Source: Brumimicrobium glaciale (GTDB taxonomy: Bacteria > Bacteroidota > Bacteroidia > Flavobacteriales_D > Crocinitomicaceae). Taken from it: a stretch of DNA of 64,000 nucleotides. The notes below the pieces were generated by a model, which ran no database searches, was not told the origin of the DNA, and saw only the letters and a program-made list of their open reading frames with translations. The position numbers were made by a program, and so were the translations under genes. The stretch lies in contig NZ_SETE01000001.1 in assembly GCF_004152935.1 (NCBI RefSeq), forward strand, positions 434,001-498,000. Direction: 5' to 3'. Below, in pieces: positions 7,730-16,198 of this stretch (positions within the stretch are counted from its first letter, which is position 1; every line of letters starts with the position of its first letter).

Positions 7730-7862
7730 TTTTTTGGTGACCTAAATATTTAAAATATTTAGGTCACCACATAGGTCACCAAAAAACTACTCTGAGAGTG
7801 TTTTAAGCTTCAATTCCGGTGACCTAAAATTACTTTAAATTTAGGTCACCACATAGGACACG
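7730..7862. repeat. paired 33-bp palindromes with direct repeats, candidate att/arm sites
   Basis: A perfect 33-bp palindrome spans 7736-7768 (arms GGTGACCTAAATATTT and its complement around a central A). A second, imperfect 33-bp palindrome with the same outer arms (GGTGACCTAAA...TTTAGGTCACC) spans 7818-7850. Each is followed by ACATAGG then CAC, so the block TTTAGGTCACCACATAGG is a direct repeat 82 bases apart. An additional inverted arm (TTTTTTGGTGACCT at 7730-7743 against AGGTCACCAAAAAA at 7773-7786) surrounds the first. They lie between the integrase start and the tRNA gene, the expected place for integrase or excisionase binding sites. Confidence 0.75.
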
Positions 7863-7962
7863 AGATTTATGTATTCCCTTATGTTTGTTTGTGTTTGTGG
7901 TGGTTTGAGAATGTGTTGTATATTCTCTTTTTGATTATATTTGGTGGTATATAACAAAAAAA

Positions 7963-7980
7963 GACCTCCAAATGGAGGTC
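7963..7980 (-). terminator. terminator of tRNA-Gln
   Basis: GACCTCC (7963-7969) pairs with GGAGGTC (7974-7980) around a 4-base loop; the minus-strand transcript continues into a run of seven T (A-run at 7956-7962 on +). It lies 7 bases beyond the tRNA 3' end. Confidence 0.8.
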
Positions 7981-7987
7981 TTTTAGT

Positions 7988-8059
7988 TGTCCCACTAGGT
8001 CTCGAACCTAGACTCTTCTGTACCAAAAACAGACGTGTTGCCAATTACACCATGGGACA
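7988..8059 (-). tRNA. tRNA-Gln(TTG)
   Basis: The minus strand folds into a 72-nt cloverleaf: acceptor TGTCCCA/TGGGACA, D arm GTGT/ACAC with loop AATTGGCA, anticodon arm TCTGT-TTTTGGT-ACAGA giving anticodon TTG, and T arm CTAGG-TTCGAGA-CCTAG. CCA is not encoded. The gene has its own promoter (8101-8130) and terminator. Its 3' side faces the integrase, as expected if it is or was the attachment target, although no second copy of the tRNA 3' end was found in the window. Confidence 0.95.
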
Positions 8060-8100
8060 GCTTTTACTTGCTATCAAACCTATTTGGCTTTCTGCGAGTG

Positions 8101-8130
8101 CAAATTTATAAACTTTTTATGTAACAGCAA
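8101..8130 (-). promoter_or_regulatory. Bacteroidota-type promoter of tRNA-Gln
   Basis: On the minus strand, TTG (8128-8130) is followed after exactly 19 bases by TAAATTTG (8101-8108), a full match to the Bacteroidota consensus TTG-N19-TAnnTTTG. The tRNA begins about 41 bases downstream. Nothing else is evident between this site and the DUF2723 gene at 8364. Confidence 0.8.
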
Positions 8131-8363
8131 GGGAAGTAGAGATAATTTTTCAATAATTTTTTTTCAATGCTGATATTCAGTGAAATATGTGCTTCTATTT
8201 TTCGTTGTTAAGCAGTTGTTGGCTTATATCAGAATCCTATTGGTGGTTTTTGACATATTTCGACTCATTTAAAATCACGATTAGTATTAAATAATATATT
8301 TTAGATTTATAATTTAGCTCACAACATGAATATTATTAACTTCGTGCGATTCAAATTTACGCT

Positions 8364-11300
8364 ATGAACTATAAAAAGTTAGACATTTCTATCGGATGGT
8401 TGTCGTTTTTAATTGCGACAATCGTTTATTTTATTACAGTTGAAGACACTGCATCATTGTGGGATTGTGGAGAGTATATCACTGCAGCCTACAAGTTGGA
8501 AGTCGGTCACCCTCCAGGAGCACCATTCTTTATGCTTATTGGGAGAGTATTCTCTCTTTTCGCAGGATCTGAAGCTGATGTAGCTTTGTGGATTAATAGA
8601 ATGTCAGCGCTGAGTAGTTCTTTAACTATTCTTTTCTTGTTTTGGTCAATTACTAAATTAGGAAAGAAAATAGCTGAAAAAGACGGTGCTATAATGTCTA
8701 AAGGTCAAAAAATCGCTGTTCTGGGATCAGGATTTGTTGGTGCAATGGCTTATACTTTTACTGAATCTTTCTGGTTCTCCGCTGTGGAGGGAGAGGTTTA
8801 TGCCATGTCATCTTTGTTTACAGCTGTTATTTTTTGGGCTGTATTGAAATGGGATGAGGAAATGACGATGATCACACGTGGTGAATTAAGTCCAGAAGTT
8901 CGTCCTTTGAGATGGATGGTTTTGATCATGTTCTTATTTGGATTGGCAATTGGAGTTCACTTGCTAGGATTGCTTGTTATTCCTGCAATTGCGTATGTTA
9001 TTGCTCATCAAATGAAACCTAAAGTTAATTTCAAAACATTCTTTATCACGGGACTAATTGGAGTAATGGTTCTAGGATTTATCCAAAATGGTATTATTCC
9101 TGGAACAATCGCATTGGCTTCTAAAATGGAGATTTTCTTCGTAAACTCTATGGGGTTACCTTTCGGAGTTGGAGCTGCTTTCTTCTTTATTCTTCTTGTA
9201 GGTGGTTTAATAGGTGGATTGATTTTTACACGAAAGAAAGGATTTAAACTTGGAAATACGGTTATCCTTGGGTTAATCATGTTGTTTATTGGATATGGAT
9301 CTTTCGCTACGATAGTAATTCGTTCGAATGCAAATCCGCCATTAGATGAAAATAATCCTGAAAACTTAGTAACACTTCATGCATTCTTGAAACGTGAGCA
9401 ATACGGTTCATGGCCTTTGTTGTATGGTGAGCATTTTAACTCAAAACCAGCTTCAAACGATAAGTTTAAAGACCGTTCACCAACTTATGACAGAAGATGG
9501 GTGGTTTCTACGAACACTGGGACTGAAATTATTTCTTTCAAGGAGAAAGAATTAGCGGAAAACTATATCAAAAATAGTGGACAGAAATATCAAATGGATG
9601 AGAAGTATTTTGTGATTAATGCAAATGCACTTAAAAATCAGGTTCCTGTTTATACTCAAAATACCATTTTCCCTAGAATGTTTGTTCGAGGAGATCCGCA
9701 AAGAGCTGATGGCTATAGAAGTTGGTCTGGTTATGATTCAAATAGGAAAGTTCCGCCAAGTCAAATTGGTGATGATGGACGACCAGTTCCAACATTCGGT
9801 AATAACATGACTTACTTTGTCAATTATCAAGTGAATTGGATGTATTGGAGATATTTCATGTGGAACTTCTCTGGAAGACAGAACGACATTCAAGGACATG
9901 GTGATGAATTCCGTGGAAACTGGATTTCCGGATTCAACGTTGTGGATGAAGCAAGATTAGGTGCGCAAGGAGAAAATGCTCCTTTCTATACACAAAGCAA
10001 TCCTAGTAATACCAAATTCTTCTATATCCCACTTATTTTAGGACTCATTGGAATGTTCTTCCATTTCCTAAAAGCACCAAAAGACGGAATTGTAGTCGGT
10101 GTGCTTTTCCTTTTAACCGGATTAGCGATTGTCGTCTATCTGAATCAGAAGACATTTGAGCCGCGTGAACGTGATTATGCTTTCGCAGCCTCATTTTATG
10201 TCTTTGCTATTTGGATAGGACTTGGGGTCTATGGTTTATACGAAGCCTTTAGGTCCTTTGCGAAAGATGAATATAAGAAGTTAGGAATCAGCTTTGGTGG
10301 ACTATTGTTGCTCGGTATAATAATAGACATGGGAGCAAGTCGTGGAATGCCAACAACTGTTTCAATTTTAATAATCGGTGCAATTGGCGGTGGAGCACTA
10401 CTCGCAATGACCATGTTAAGGAAGATTAATGCACCAAAAGTTGGAGCAGCTGGTTTTGCAATTTTACTTGGTTTGTCAGCACCGTTATTGTTAAGCACGC
10501 AAGGATGGGAAGGTCATGATAGAAGTGATCGTTCTCCTGCACGTTCATTGGCTTACAATTATTTAATTGGATGTGGACCAAATTCAATCGTTTATACGAA
10601 TGGAGATAATGACACATTCCCATTATGGTACTTGCAAGAGGTAGAGGGAATTAGAACTGATATTCGAGTGGCTAACTTATCGTTAATGCAAACGGATTGG
10701 TATTCTAACCAAATGAAAATGCGTTCTTATGAATCTGATCCTTTACCAATTAAATTTAGAGAAGATCAAATTTTAATGGGTGCTGGAAATACAGATTATG
10801 TTTTATTTGTTGACTATGAAATCTATAAAAGAAGTCTTAGCACTGAAAAAGCAAATGAAATAATTAGTAAAAAGATTGAAGGGAATCCTGCTCAATTTAA
10901 ATCTGCTTTATCGCAAATTAGAAGAGGTTTAGCTGGAGCAATTACGGCAATGACGCCAAACAATGCGAAGGCTGCTGATGTTCTGCAAAAAGTGAAGGAG
11001 GAATTAGAAACTCCACTTGCTAATCCTGGATTTGCAGATTATGAAAGGATTGATTTGATTATTCGAAAAATCTTTAGTGATGTTGGAAATAAAATGATTT
11101 CAGCAGATCAAGGTTTACTTACTCAGTTAGAAACCGCTGCAGTTTCATGGACAGAATCATGGGATTACTTGCCATTAGATTACGCAATGGAGTTTGTAAG
11201 AGATGATGCGAATATGCTTACGCAACCAGGTGGTAGGACTTTAAGATATTTCCCTTCTTCTGGATTTGTACTTCCTGTAAATATCGAAAACGCTGTGAAA

Positions 11301-12368
11301 GCCGAAATTATCTCTGAAGAATTTGCAAGTAAAGCAGAATCTGAAATTAGATTTGACTTTAGAAAAGGAGGAATGTTTAGATCTGAGGTTAGAGGTTTAA
11401 GCCGTGAACAAGTAATGATGATGGATATTCTTGCTAACTTCGATTGGAAAAGAGGAATTTATTTCTCAAGTCCAGGAGGTTCGGATGTTGCAAAAGCACT
11501 TTACGGTCAAGGTTTTGTTCATAATTTTGGTCAGGTTCATGGATTAACTCCATTGAAAGGTAGTATTGCTGATGACTATGTGCGTGAGATTATGTACGAT
11601 AACATTATCAATAAATATGATTATGCAAACCTTTCTGGTGATGGTGTATTGGTAGATTACTATACACGCCGTCATACTACTCAGTACAGAAATAGCTTTA
11701 TTGATTTAGTTACGAAATACATAGGTGATTATGAGCGTTCAAAAGGACGTCCAATGAATGATTCTTTGTCCGCTTCATCGAATGAAAAATCTTCTCAATT
11801 TTATGCAGATAGAATAGAGGAAATCATTAATCATTCTTTAAAGTACTTACCAATTGATAAAGTTTTAGACTTTGGAGAACCAAGAGCAACTGGTAGAAGA
11901 CTTCCAAATGGAGATCAAGCTTATTCTGATGGTGCAGTTCCTGATTATATCAAGGCATTGTATCAAGTAGGGAAGAATGAAACTGCTGAAAAGTTAGCAA
12001 TAGAGTATATGGCACAAATGGAAACAATGATGAATTATTTCCAACACAGTGATGCCCTAATTGCTTATGGAAGTAAGGCCGACTTTATTTCTTTCTCAAT
12101 GAATTTCTTGCAGGTTTACGCTCAGGTATTTGTTAATTCACCAGATAGTGAGGCGGCAAAATACGGAAATGAGTTAGACCAAAAAATGACAAGAGATGTT
12201 GTTGGAGGAATCGTTGAAGAACTAAGAAACAAGGAAGTGAAAGAAACTATTCGTGGTGGAAGAACACGCGTGAGAACAATGGAAAAAGAAGCATTAGAAT
12301 TTGCTAAACTTTACAATGCTTTGCTTTCTGAAAACGGTTTCCAAAGTGACACAACAGACGGTCAATAA
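8364..12368 (+). CDS. DUF2723 membrane protein, O-mannosyltransferase-like (TMEM260 family)
   Basis: A 1334-residue protein. The N-terminal DUF2723 region has many membrane segments and the family motifs LWDCGEYI (residues 32-39, with the acidic pair expected in GT-C glycosyltransferases), HPPGAPFFMLIGR and WFSAVEGEVYAMS. Further hydrophobic segments extend to about residue 715, followed by a large soluble domain of about 600 residues. Related eukaryotic TMEM260 is a protein O-mannosyltransferase, so transfer of a sugar to exported protein or to the cell surface is a reasonable inference; the donor and acceptor here are unknown. The neighbouring deacetylase gene overlaps its end, suggesting a joint role in envelope sugar chemistry. 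Confidence 0.85.
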   Translation: MNYKKLDISIGWLSFLIATIVYFITVEDTASLWDCGEYITAAYKLEVGHPPGAPFFMLIGRVFSLFAGSEADVALWINRMSALSSSLTILFLFWSITKLGKKIAEKDGAIMSKGQKIAVLGSGFVGAMAYTFTESFWFSAVEGEVYAMSSLFTAVIFWAVLKWDEEMTMITRGELSPEVRPLRWMVLIMFLFGLAIGVHLLGLLVIPAIAYVIAHQMKPKVNFKTFFITGLIGVMVLGFIQNGIIPGTIALASKMEIFFVNSMGLPFGVGAAFFFILLVGGLIGGLIFTRKKGFKLGNTVILGLIMLFIGYGSFATIVIRSNANPPLDENNPENLVTLHAFLKREQYGSWPLLYGEHFNSKPASNDKFKDRSPTYDRRWVVSTNTGTEIISFKEKELAENYIKNSGQKYQMDEKYFVINANALKNQVPVYTQNTIFPRMFVRGDPQRADGYRSWSGYDSNRKVPPSQIGDDGRPVPTFGNNMTYFVNYQVNWMYWRYFMWNFSGRQNDIQGHGDEFRGNWISGFNVVDEARLGAQGENAPFYTQSNPSNTKFFYIPLILGLIGMFFHFLKAPKDGIVVGVLFLLTGLAIVVYLNQKTFEPRERDYAFAASFYVFAIWIGLGVYGLYEAFRSFAKDEYKKLGISFGGLLLLGIIIDMGASRGMPTTVSILIIGAIGGGALLAMTMLRKINAPKVGAAGFAILLGLSAPLLLSTQGWEGHDRSDRSPARSLAYNYLIGCGPNSIVYTNGDNDTFPLWYLQEVEGIRTDIRVANLSLMQTDWYSNQMKMRSYESDPLPIKFREDQILMGAGNTDYVLFVDYEIYKRSLSTEKANEIISKKIEGNPAQFKSALSQIRRGLAGAITAMTPNNAKAADVLQKVKEELETPLANPGFADYERIDLIIRKIFSDVGNKMISADQGLLTQLETAAVSWTESWDYLPLDYAMEFVRDDANMLTQPGGRTLRYFPSSGFVLPVNIENAVKAEIISEEFASKAESEIRFDFRKGGMFRSEVRGLSREQVMMMDILANFDWKRGIYFSSPGGSDVAKALYGQGFVHNFGQVHGLTPLKGSIADDYVREIMYDNIINKYDYANLSGDGVLVDYYTRRHTTQYRNSFIDLVTKYIGDYERSKGRPMNDSLSASSNEKSSQFYADRIEEIINHSLKYLPIDKVLDFGEPRATGRRLPNGDQAYSDGAVPDYIKALYQVGKNETAEKLAIEYMAQMETMMNYFQHSDALIAYGSKADFISFSMNFLQVYAQVFVNSPDSEAAKYGNELDQKMTRDVVGGIVEELRNKEVKETIRGGRTRVRTMEKEALEFAKLYNALLSENGFQSDTTDGQ

Positions 12369-12975
12369 AAGATTACATAAAATACCCAAACTTGTGGCGT
12401 GGATTTTTCCGCGCCGCATTTGGTTTGGGACAAATGGAAATGTGTGCTTAACTTTTGATGATGGTCCACATCCTGAAATTACTCCTTGGTTGTTGGATGA
12501 ATTGAGGTCACATAACATAAAAGCGACATTCTTTTGGCAAGGATGTAATATTGAAAAATATCCTGAATTTTTGAAAAGAGCAATAGATGAAGGACATATT
12601 GTTGGTCATCATGGTTTCAATCATCAATCAGGAAAAGAATTATCTTTTGAAGAATTCAAATCGAATTTTGAAAAATCAAGAATGTTGGTAAAGTCAAATC
12701 TGTTTCGACCGCCTTATGGTGATTTGAATCGAAAACAAGCCAAATACGCTTTAAATAAAGGCGAAGTTGTGATGTGGAGCTGGATGAGTTATGATTTTGA
12801 TTCAACTATTTCATCTAAAGAGGTTCTTCAGAAAGCTAAAAATCAAATTCAGAATAGAGATATTTTGATATTTCACGAGAACGAAAAAACAATTCACAGA
12901 ATTAAAGAAATTATACCTGCCATTATTCAAATTATTCACAATAAAGGGCTTAATTTTGCACTGGTAGAAAAGTAA
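12346..12975 (+). CDS. polysaccharide deacetylase (NodB family)
   Basis: The reading frame shows all NodB motifs: TFDDGPHPE (metal and base Asp pair), HHGFNH (metal His pair), RPPYGDLNR, the WSWMSYDFD block and FHEN near the end. Members remove acetyl groups from N-acetylglucosamine or related sugars in polysaccharide or peptidoglycan. No ATG fits the usual short N-terminal region; GTG at 12346 gives a 210-residue protein of usual family size, while TTG at 12301 or ATG at 12316 would add residues inside the preceding gene. The overlap of 23 bases with the DUF2723 gene points to translational coupling. No clear signal peptide is present. Confidence 0.82.
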   Translation: MTQQTVNKRLHKIPKLVAWIFPRRIWFGTNGNVCLTFDDGPHPEITPWLLDELRSHNIKATFFWQGCNIEKYPEFLKRAIDEGHIVGHHGFNHQSGKELSFEEFKSNFEKSRMLVKSNLFRPPYGDLNRKQAKYALNKGEVVMWSWMSYDFDSTISSKEVLQKAKNQIQNRDILIFHENEKTIHRIKEIIPAIIQIIHNKGLNFALVEK

Positions 12976-12985
12976 CGATAGTATT

Positions 12986-14041
12986 ATGAGCGAAGAAAAA
13001 AGAACATCATTAGAATCAATAGGAGAATTTGGATTGATTGAAGAACTGACAAAGAACTTCAAAAACAAAAGAGCATCCACAATCTATGGTGTAGGAGATG
13101 ACGCAGCAGTGATCGATAAAGATGGCGAAAACGTAATGCTCGTTTCTACAGATGCATTAGTGGAGGGAATTCACTTCAATTTGATGTACACACCATTGAT
13201 GCACTTAGGTTATAAGGCTGTCGTGGTAAATCTATCAGACATTTATGCAATGAACGGAACGGCTGAGCAAATCACCGTTACAATCGCCGCTTCGAGTCGT
13301 TTTCCTAAGGAGGCACTTGAAGAATTGTACAAAGGAATTGAAAAAGCTTGTGATTTTTATGAAGTTGATTTAGTGGGTGGAGATACAACTTCTTCAGTTT
13401 CTGGATTAATGATTTCAATCACAGCAATTGGAACTGCCAAAAAAGAAGATGTTGTTTATAGAAATGGAGGAAAAGAAAATGAATTACTCGTTGTATCAGG
13501 AGATTTAGGAGCTGCCTATATGGGGCTTCAGATCTTGGAACGTGAAAGATCTGTTTATAAAGCCAATCCAGATATTCAACCAGATTTAGATGGATACGAT
13601 TACATTTTAGAAAGACAATTGAAACCAGAAGCAAGAAAAGACATCATTAAATTCTTAAAAGAATTAGATGTTAAACCCACTTCAATGATTGATATTTCTG
13701 ATGGATTAGCCTCTGAATTGTTTCATTTATGTAGCCAATCTAAATTAGGAGCGGTTATTTATGATGAAAAATTACCAATCGATACATCCGTTTCTACAAC
13801 TGCAATAGATTTCGATATCTCCCCAACAACTTGTGTGCTAAACGGAGGAGAGGATTACGAATTATTGTTCTCTATCAAACAAGAAGACTTCGATAAAATC
13901 AAAGGAAATCCGCACATGACAGTGATCGGTCATTATACAGCGAAGGATTCAGGTTTGTATTTGGTGGATAAACAAGGTTCTGCAATTAAATTAAAAGCGC
14001 AAGGTTGGAATCACTTTAATGGAGAAGGGGGGGATTTATAA
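12986..14041 (+). CDS. thiL: thiamine-monophosphate kinase
   Basis: A 351-residue protein of the AIR synthase fold. It begins with GEFGLIEEL and GVGDDAAVID, then has VSTDALVEGIHF, LVGGDTTSS and a C-terminal GGEDYELLF block, all characteristic of ThiL. It phosphorylates thiamine monophosphate to the cofactor thiamine diphosphate using ATP. It follows the deacetylase gene by 10 bases and so is probably in the same transcript, without obvious functional connection. A run of seven G (14027-14033) sits seven bases before the end of the gene; slippage there would only alter the last residues. Confidence 0.95.
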   Translation: MSEEKRTSLESIGEFGLIEELTKNFKNKRASTIYGVGDDAAVIDKDGENVMLVSTDALVEGIHFNLMYTPLMHLGYKAVVVNLSDIYAMNGTAEQITVTIAASSRFPKEALEELYKGIEKACDFYEVDLVGGDTTSSVSGLMISITAIGTAKKEDVVYRNGGKENELLVVSGDLGAAYMGLQILERERSVYKANPDIQPDLDGYDYILERQLKPEARKDIIKFLKELDVKPTSMIDISDGLASELFHLCSQSKLGAVIYDEKLPIDTSVSTTAIDFDISPTTCVLNGGEDYELLFSIKQEDFDKIKGNPHMTVIGHYTAKDSGLYLVDKQGSAIKLKAQGWNHFNGEGGDL

Positions 14042-14485
14042 TTGATAATTAACAATTGATAATTGTTTTTCGCGGTTTGTTATTCGCTGTGTTGGAACGC
14101 GGATGAAGCGGGCCTTCGACAGGCTTAGTCACCGAAGAGTAATCCGTTGACTGAGCCTGTCGAAGGCAATGAAGAGACAAGGGTAAATATATTGAAAAGA
14201 CTAGAAATAATATACAAATAATTAGGTTTCATCTTAGAATGCTCAGTCACCCTTTTATAAGCGCGGATTAACAAGGGTTTTTAAATTATGCTGTTTTTTA
14301 AATCCGTGTAAAATCAGCGTTCGAAGATCTGTGTCATCCTGATTAAAATGCGGACAAGATTCCGCGTTCCATTGAACCATGTAGCGATCATGGTTGTTAT
14401 AGATTAAACATTTCAATGCTGATAACTTCCATCATTCCTGCTCAATTTAAGCTTGTTTTTTCACGTACTTCGTAAAAACTAGAGC
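14042..14485. other. repeat-containing intergenic region
   Basis: No gene is visible. Immediately after the thiL stop there are two copies of the AT-rich motif TTGATAATT(G). A long inverted repeat occupies 14112-14167 (separate entry). Around 14265-14370 are decayed repeats built from AATCCGTG/ATCTGTG-like words, and a small hairpin AACCATG...CATGGTT lies at 14375-14395. No convincing promoter for ddl could be chosen. Confidence 0.6.
14112..14167. repeat. REP-like inverted repeat (CTTCGACAGGCT family)
   Basis: GCCTTCGACAGGCTTAGTC (14112-14130) is nearly the complement of GACTGAGCCTGTCGAAGGC (14149-14167), with an 18-base loop. Sequences with this TTCGACAGGCTyAGTC core are widespread palindromic intergenic repeats in bacteria. 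Confidence 0.8.
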
Positions 14486-15469
14486 ATGATAAACGTAGGA
14501 ATCTTTTGTGGTGGATATTCATCTGAATTCGAAATATCTATTAAAAGCGCAAGTACTATTTTGGAGAATCTTCCGAAAGAGGAATACAATGCTTTTTTAG
14601 TGCGTGTAACTGAAGAGGGTTGGTTTGCTGATTACCAAGGTGAATCAGCTGAAGTTTCTCCGATCAATTTTACCTTCACATTGAAAAATGGAGAGGAAAT
14701 TAAAATTGATTTATCACATGTTTACATTCACGGTGATCCTGGAGAAAATGGAAAACTACAGGCTTATTTTGAAATGAAGAACATGCCTTTCATTAACAGT
14801 AGCGCGCTTTCTTCTGAGCTTTCATTCGATAAATGGTTTTGTAATCAATTTTTAAGAGGATTTGATATTAAAGTAGCAGAATCACAGTTGCTATTAAAAG
14901 ATACATCATATTCAACTAAAGAAATTGGTGAACGGTTGGGTTATCCTTTATTCGTAAAACCAGCAGATTCAGGTTCAAGTTATGGGATTTCAAAAGTGTA
15001 TGCACATGAATATTTGCAAAAAGCAATTGATGCCGCATTTGCTGAAGGAAACACTGTTGTATGCGAAGCGTTTTTGAAAGGAACGGAAGTTACATGTGGA
15101 GTTTACCGCAACGATAATGGAGTTATTCCTTTACCATGTACAGAAATTGTATCAGAATCTGATTTCTTTGATTACGAAGCAAAATATTTAGGAAAATCTC
15201 AAGAAATAACTCCGGCAAGAATTAGCGACGAACTCACTAAGAAAACGCAAGATTTGACAGTGATGATTTATCAATTACTTCAAATGCGTTCATTAGCAAG
15301 AGTTGATTTTATGATTGTTGATGATGTGCCTTATGTCATTGAAGTCAACACAACTCCAGGTTTTTCATCAGAATCTTTAGTCCCAAAAATGCTAAAATGT
15401 GCTGAAATTTCAATACATGATTTCTGGAAAGAAATTTATGCCTTCGAAAGAAAACAGTTCGGGCTGTAG
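14486..15469 (+). CDS. ddl: D-alanine--D-alanine ligase
   Basis: A 327-residue ATP-grasp enzyme. The N-terminal domain begins VGIFCGGYSSEFEISIKSA, the central domain has FVKPADSGSSYGISKV for ATP binding, and the C-terminal domain carries EVNTTPGFSSESLVPKM with the metal-binding Glu/Asn and the family signature. It joins two D-alanines for the peptidoglycan stem peptide. The gene stands alone, convergent with the DUF59 gene. Confidence 0.93.
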   Translation: MINVGIFCGGYSSEFEISIKSASTILENLPKEEYNAFLVRVTEEGWFADYQGESAEVSPINFTFTLKNGEEIKIDLSHVYIHGDPGENGKLQAYFEMKNMPFINSSALSSELSFDKWFCNQFLRGFDIKVAESQLLLKDTSYSTKEIGERLGYPLFVKPADSGSSYGISKVYAHEYLQKAIDAAFAEGNTVVCEAFLKGTEVTCGVYRNDNGVIPLPCTEIVSESDFFDYEAKYLGKSQEITPARISDELTKKTQDLTVMIYQLLQMRSLARVDFMIVDDVPYVIEVNTTPGFSSESLVPKMLKCAEISIHDFWKEIYAFERKQFGL

Positions 15470-15492
15470 CTTTTATTTAATAGGTATGGACG

Positions 15493-15540
15493 TTTTGTGG
15501 GTTGGCGGCTGAGCGTAGCCGAAGCCCCACCCCTACAAAA
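15493..15540. repeat. inverted repeat between convergent genes, probable bidirectional terminator
   Basis: TTTTGT (15493-15498) faces ACAAAA (15535-15540) and the inner arms CGGCT/AGCCG (around 15507-15522) pair, giving a GC-rich hairpin flanked by T and A runs. It sits between ddl and the DUF59 gene and overlaps the last eight bases of the latter. The GC-rich core looks like a dispersed REP-type element reused as a terminator. Confidence 0.6.
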
Positions 15541-15844
15541 ATCCCAATTCCAACTTTGCTTCTTCACTCATCATTGTCTGATCCCAAGATGGATCAAAAA
15601 CGATATTTACTTTCGCTGATTTTACTCCTTCAACTGATGCAATTTTATCTTCAACCTCTTTTGGTAGAGACTCTGCCACAGGACAGTTCGGAGAAGTTAG
15701 TGTCATTTCAACCTCAACCGATTGGTCACTATTGATTTTAACTTCATAAATTAATCCTAATTCATAAACATCTACAGGGATCTCCGGATCGTAAATAGTT
15801 TTGATTACATCAATTATCGTATTCTCTAATGCAATGTTTCCCAT
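15533..15844 (-). CDS. SufT/MIP18-like Fe-S assembly protein (DUF59)
   Basis: A 103-residue protein from the ATG at 15844 (MGNIALENTIIDVIK). A longer frame to 15892 exists, but its extra residues are unlike the family. It shows YDPEIPVDVYELGLIYEV and the conserved Cys in TLTSPNCPVAESLP, then VNIVFDPSWDQTMMSEEAK, the standard DUF59 order. Members help deliver iron-sulphur clusters to target proteins and are usually found with suf genes; here it is alone. The stop lies within the inverted repeat shared with ddl. Confidence 0.88.
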   Translation of the reverse strand: MGNIALENTIIDVIKTIYDPEIPVDVYELGLIYEVKINSDQSVEVEMTLTSPNCPVAESLPKEVEDKIASVEGVKSAKVNIVFDPSWDQTMMSEEAKLELGFL

Positions 15845-16142
15845 CTTTTTATTTTTTACAAAGATATTGTTTGTTTTACAGATAAATGGCAAAACGATCT
15901 TCTTTTTTAGAAAGATTATAAATAAGGGGGTGACAATTGATAATTGTCAATTGATAATTGACGATTATCTGTTAATATGATAGAGTTTGATTTCTAACTC
16001 GCCATTTGCAAGTTAAATTGTTTAATAGAGTCACGTTGGATTTGTTGATTGTTTTTTAGAGTGAAAAGATTGGGAGAATGTTAATTAAAAATGATAATAT
16101 CATTTCACATTACTGTGATCTGAACAAAACTTCCCGTCTCTT
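15845..16142. other. AT-rich intergenic region with TTGATAATTG repeats
   Basis: No gene recognised. At 15932-15964 the words TTGATAATTG and its complement alternate (ACAATTGATAATTGTCAATTG, cut here), forming a self-complementary stretch. The rest is unremarkable AT-rich DNA leading to the CAATTAT array. Confidence 0.6.
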
Positions 16143-16198
16143 CAATTATCAATTATCAATTATCAATTATCAATTATCAATTATCAATTATCAATTAT
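16143..16198. repeat. eight tandem copies of CAATTAT
   Basis: The 7-base unit CAATTAT is repeated eight times without error (56 bases). The array overlaps the last codons and stop of the glycosyltransferase gene, so it encodes the IIDN tail. A 7-base unit is not a multiple of three: changes in copy number would move the stop but only alter the extreme C-terminus. Confidence 0.95.

Noticed and set aside
7988-8010. Duplicated tRNA 3' end marking the far end of the element
   Set aside because: I looked for the 3' end of tRNA-Gln elsewhere, including 820-990, and found no second copy in the window.
7841-8044. 67-residue ORF on the minus strand
   Set aside because: It overlaps most of tRNA-Gln, its terminator and a palindrome.
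14027-14033. G7 run in thiL as phase-variation site
   Set aside because: It lies within the last few codons, so slippage would have little effect on the protein.
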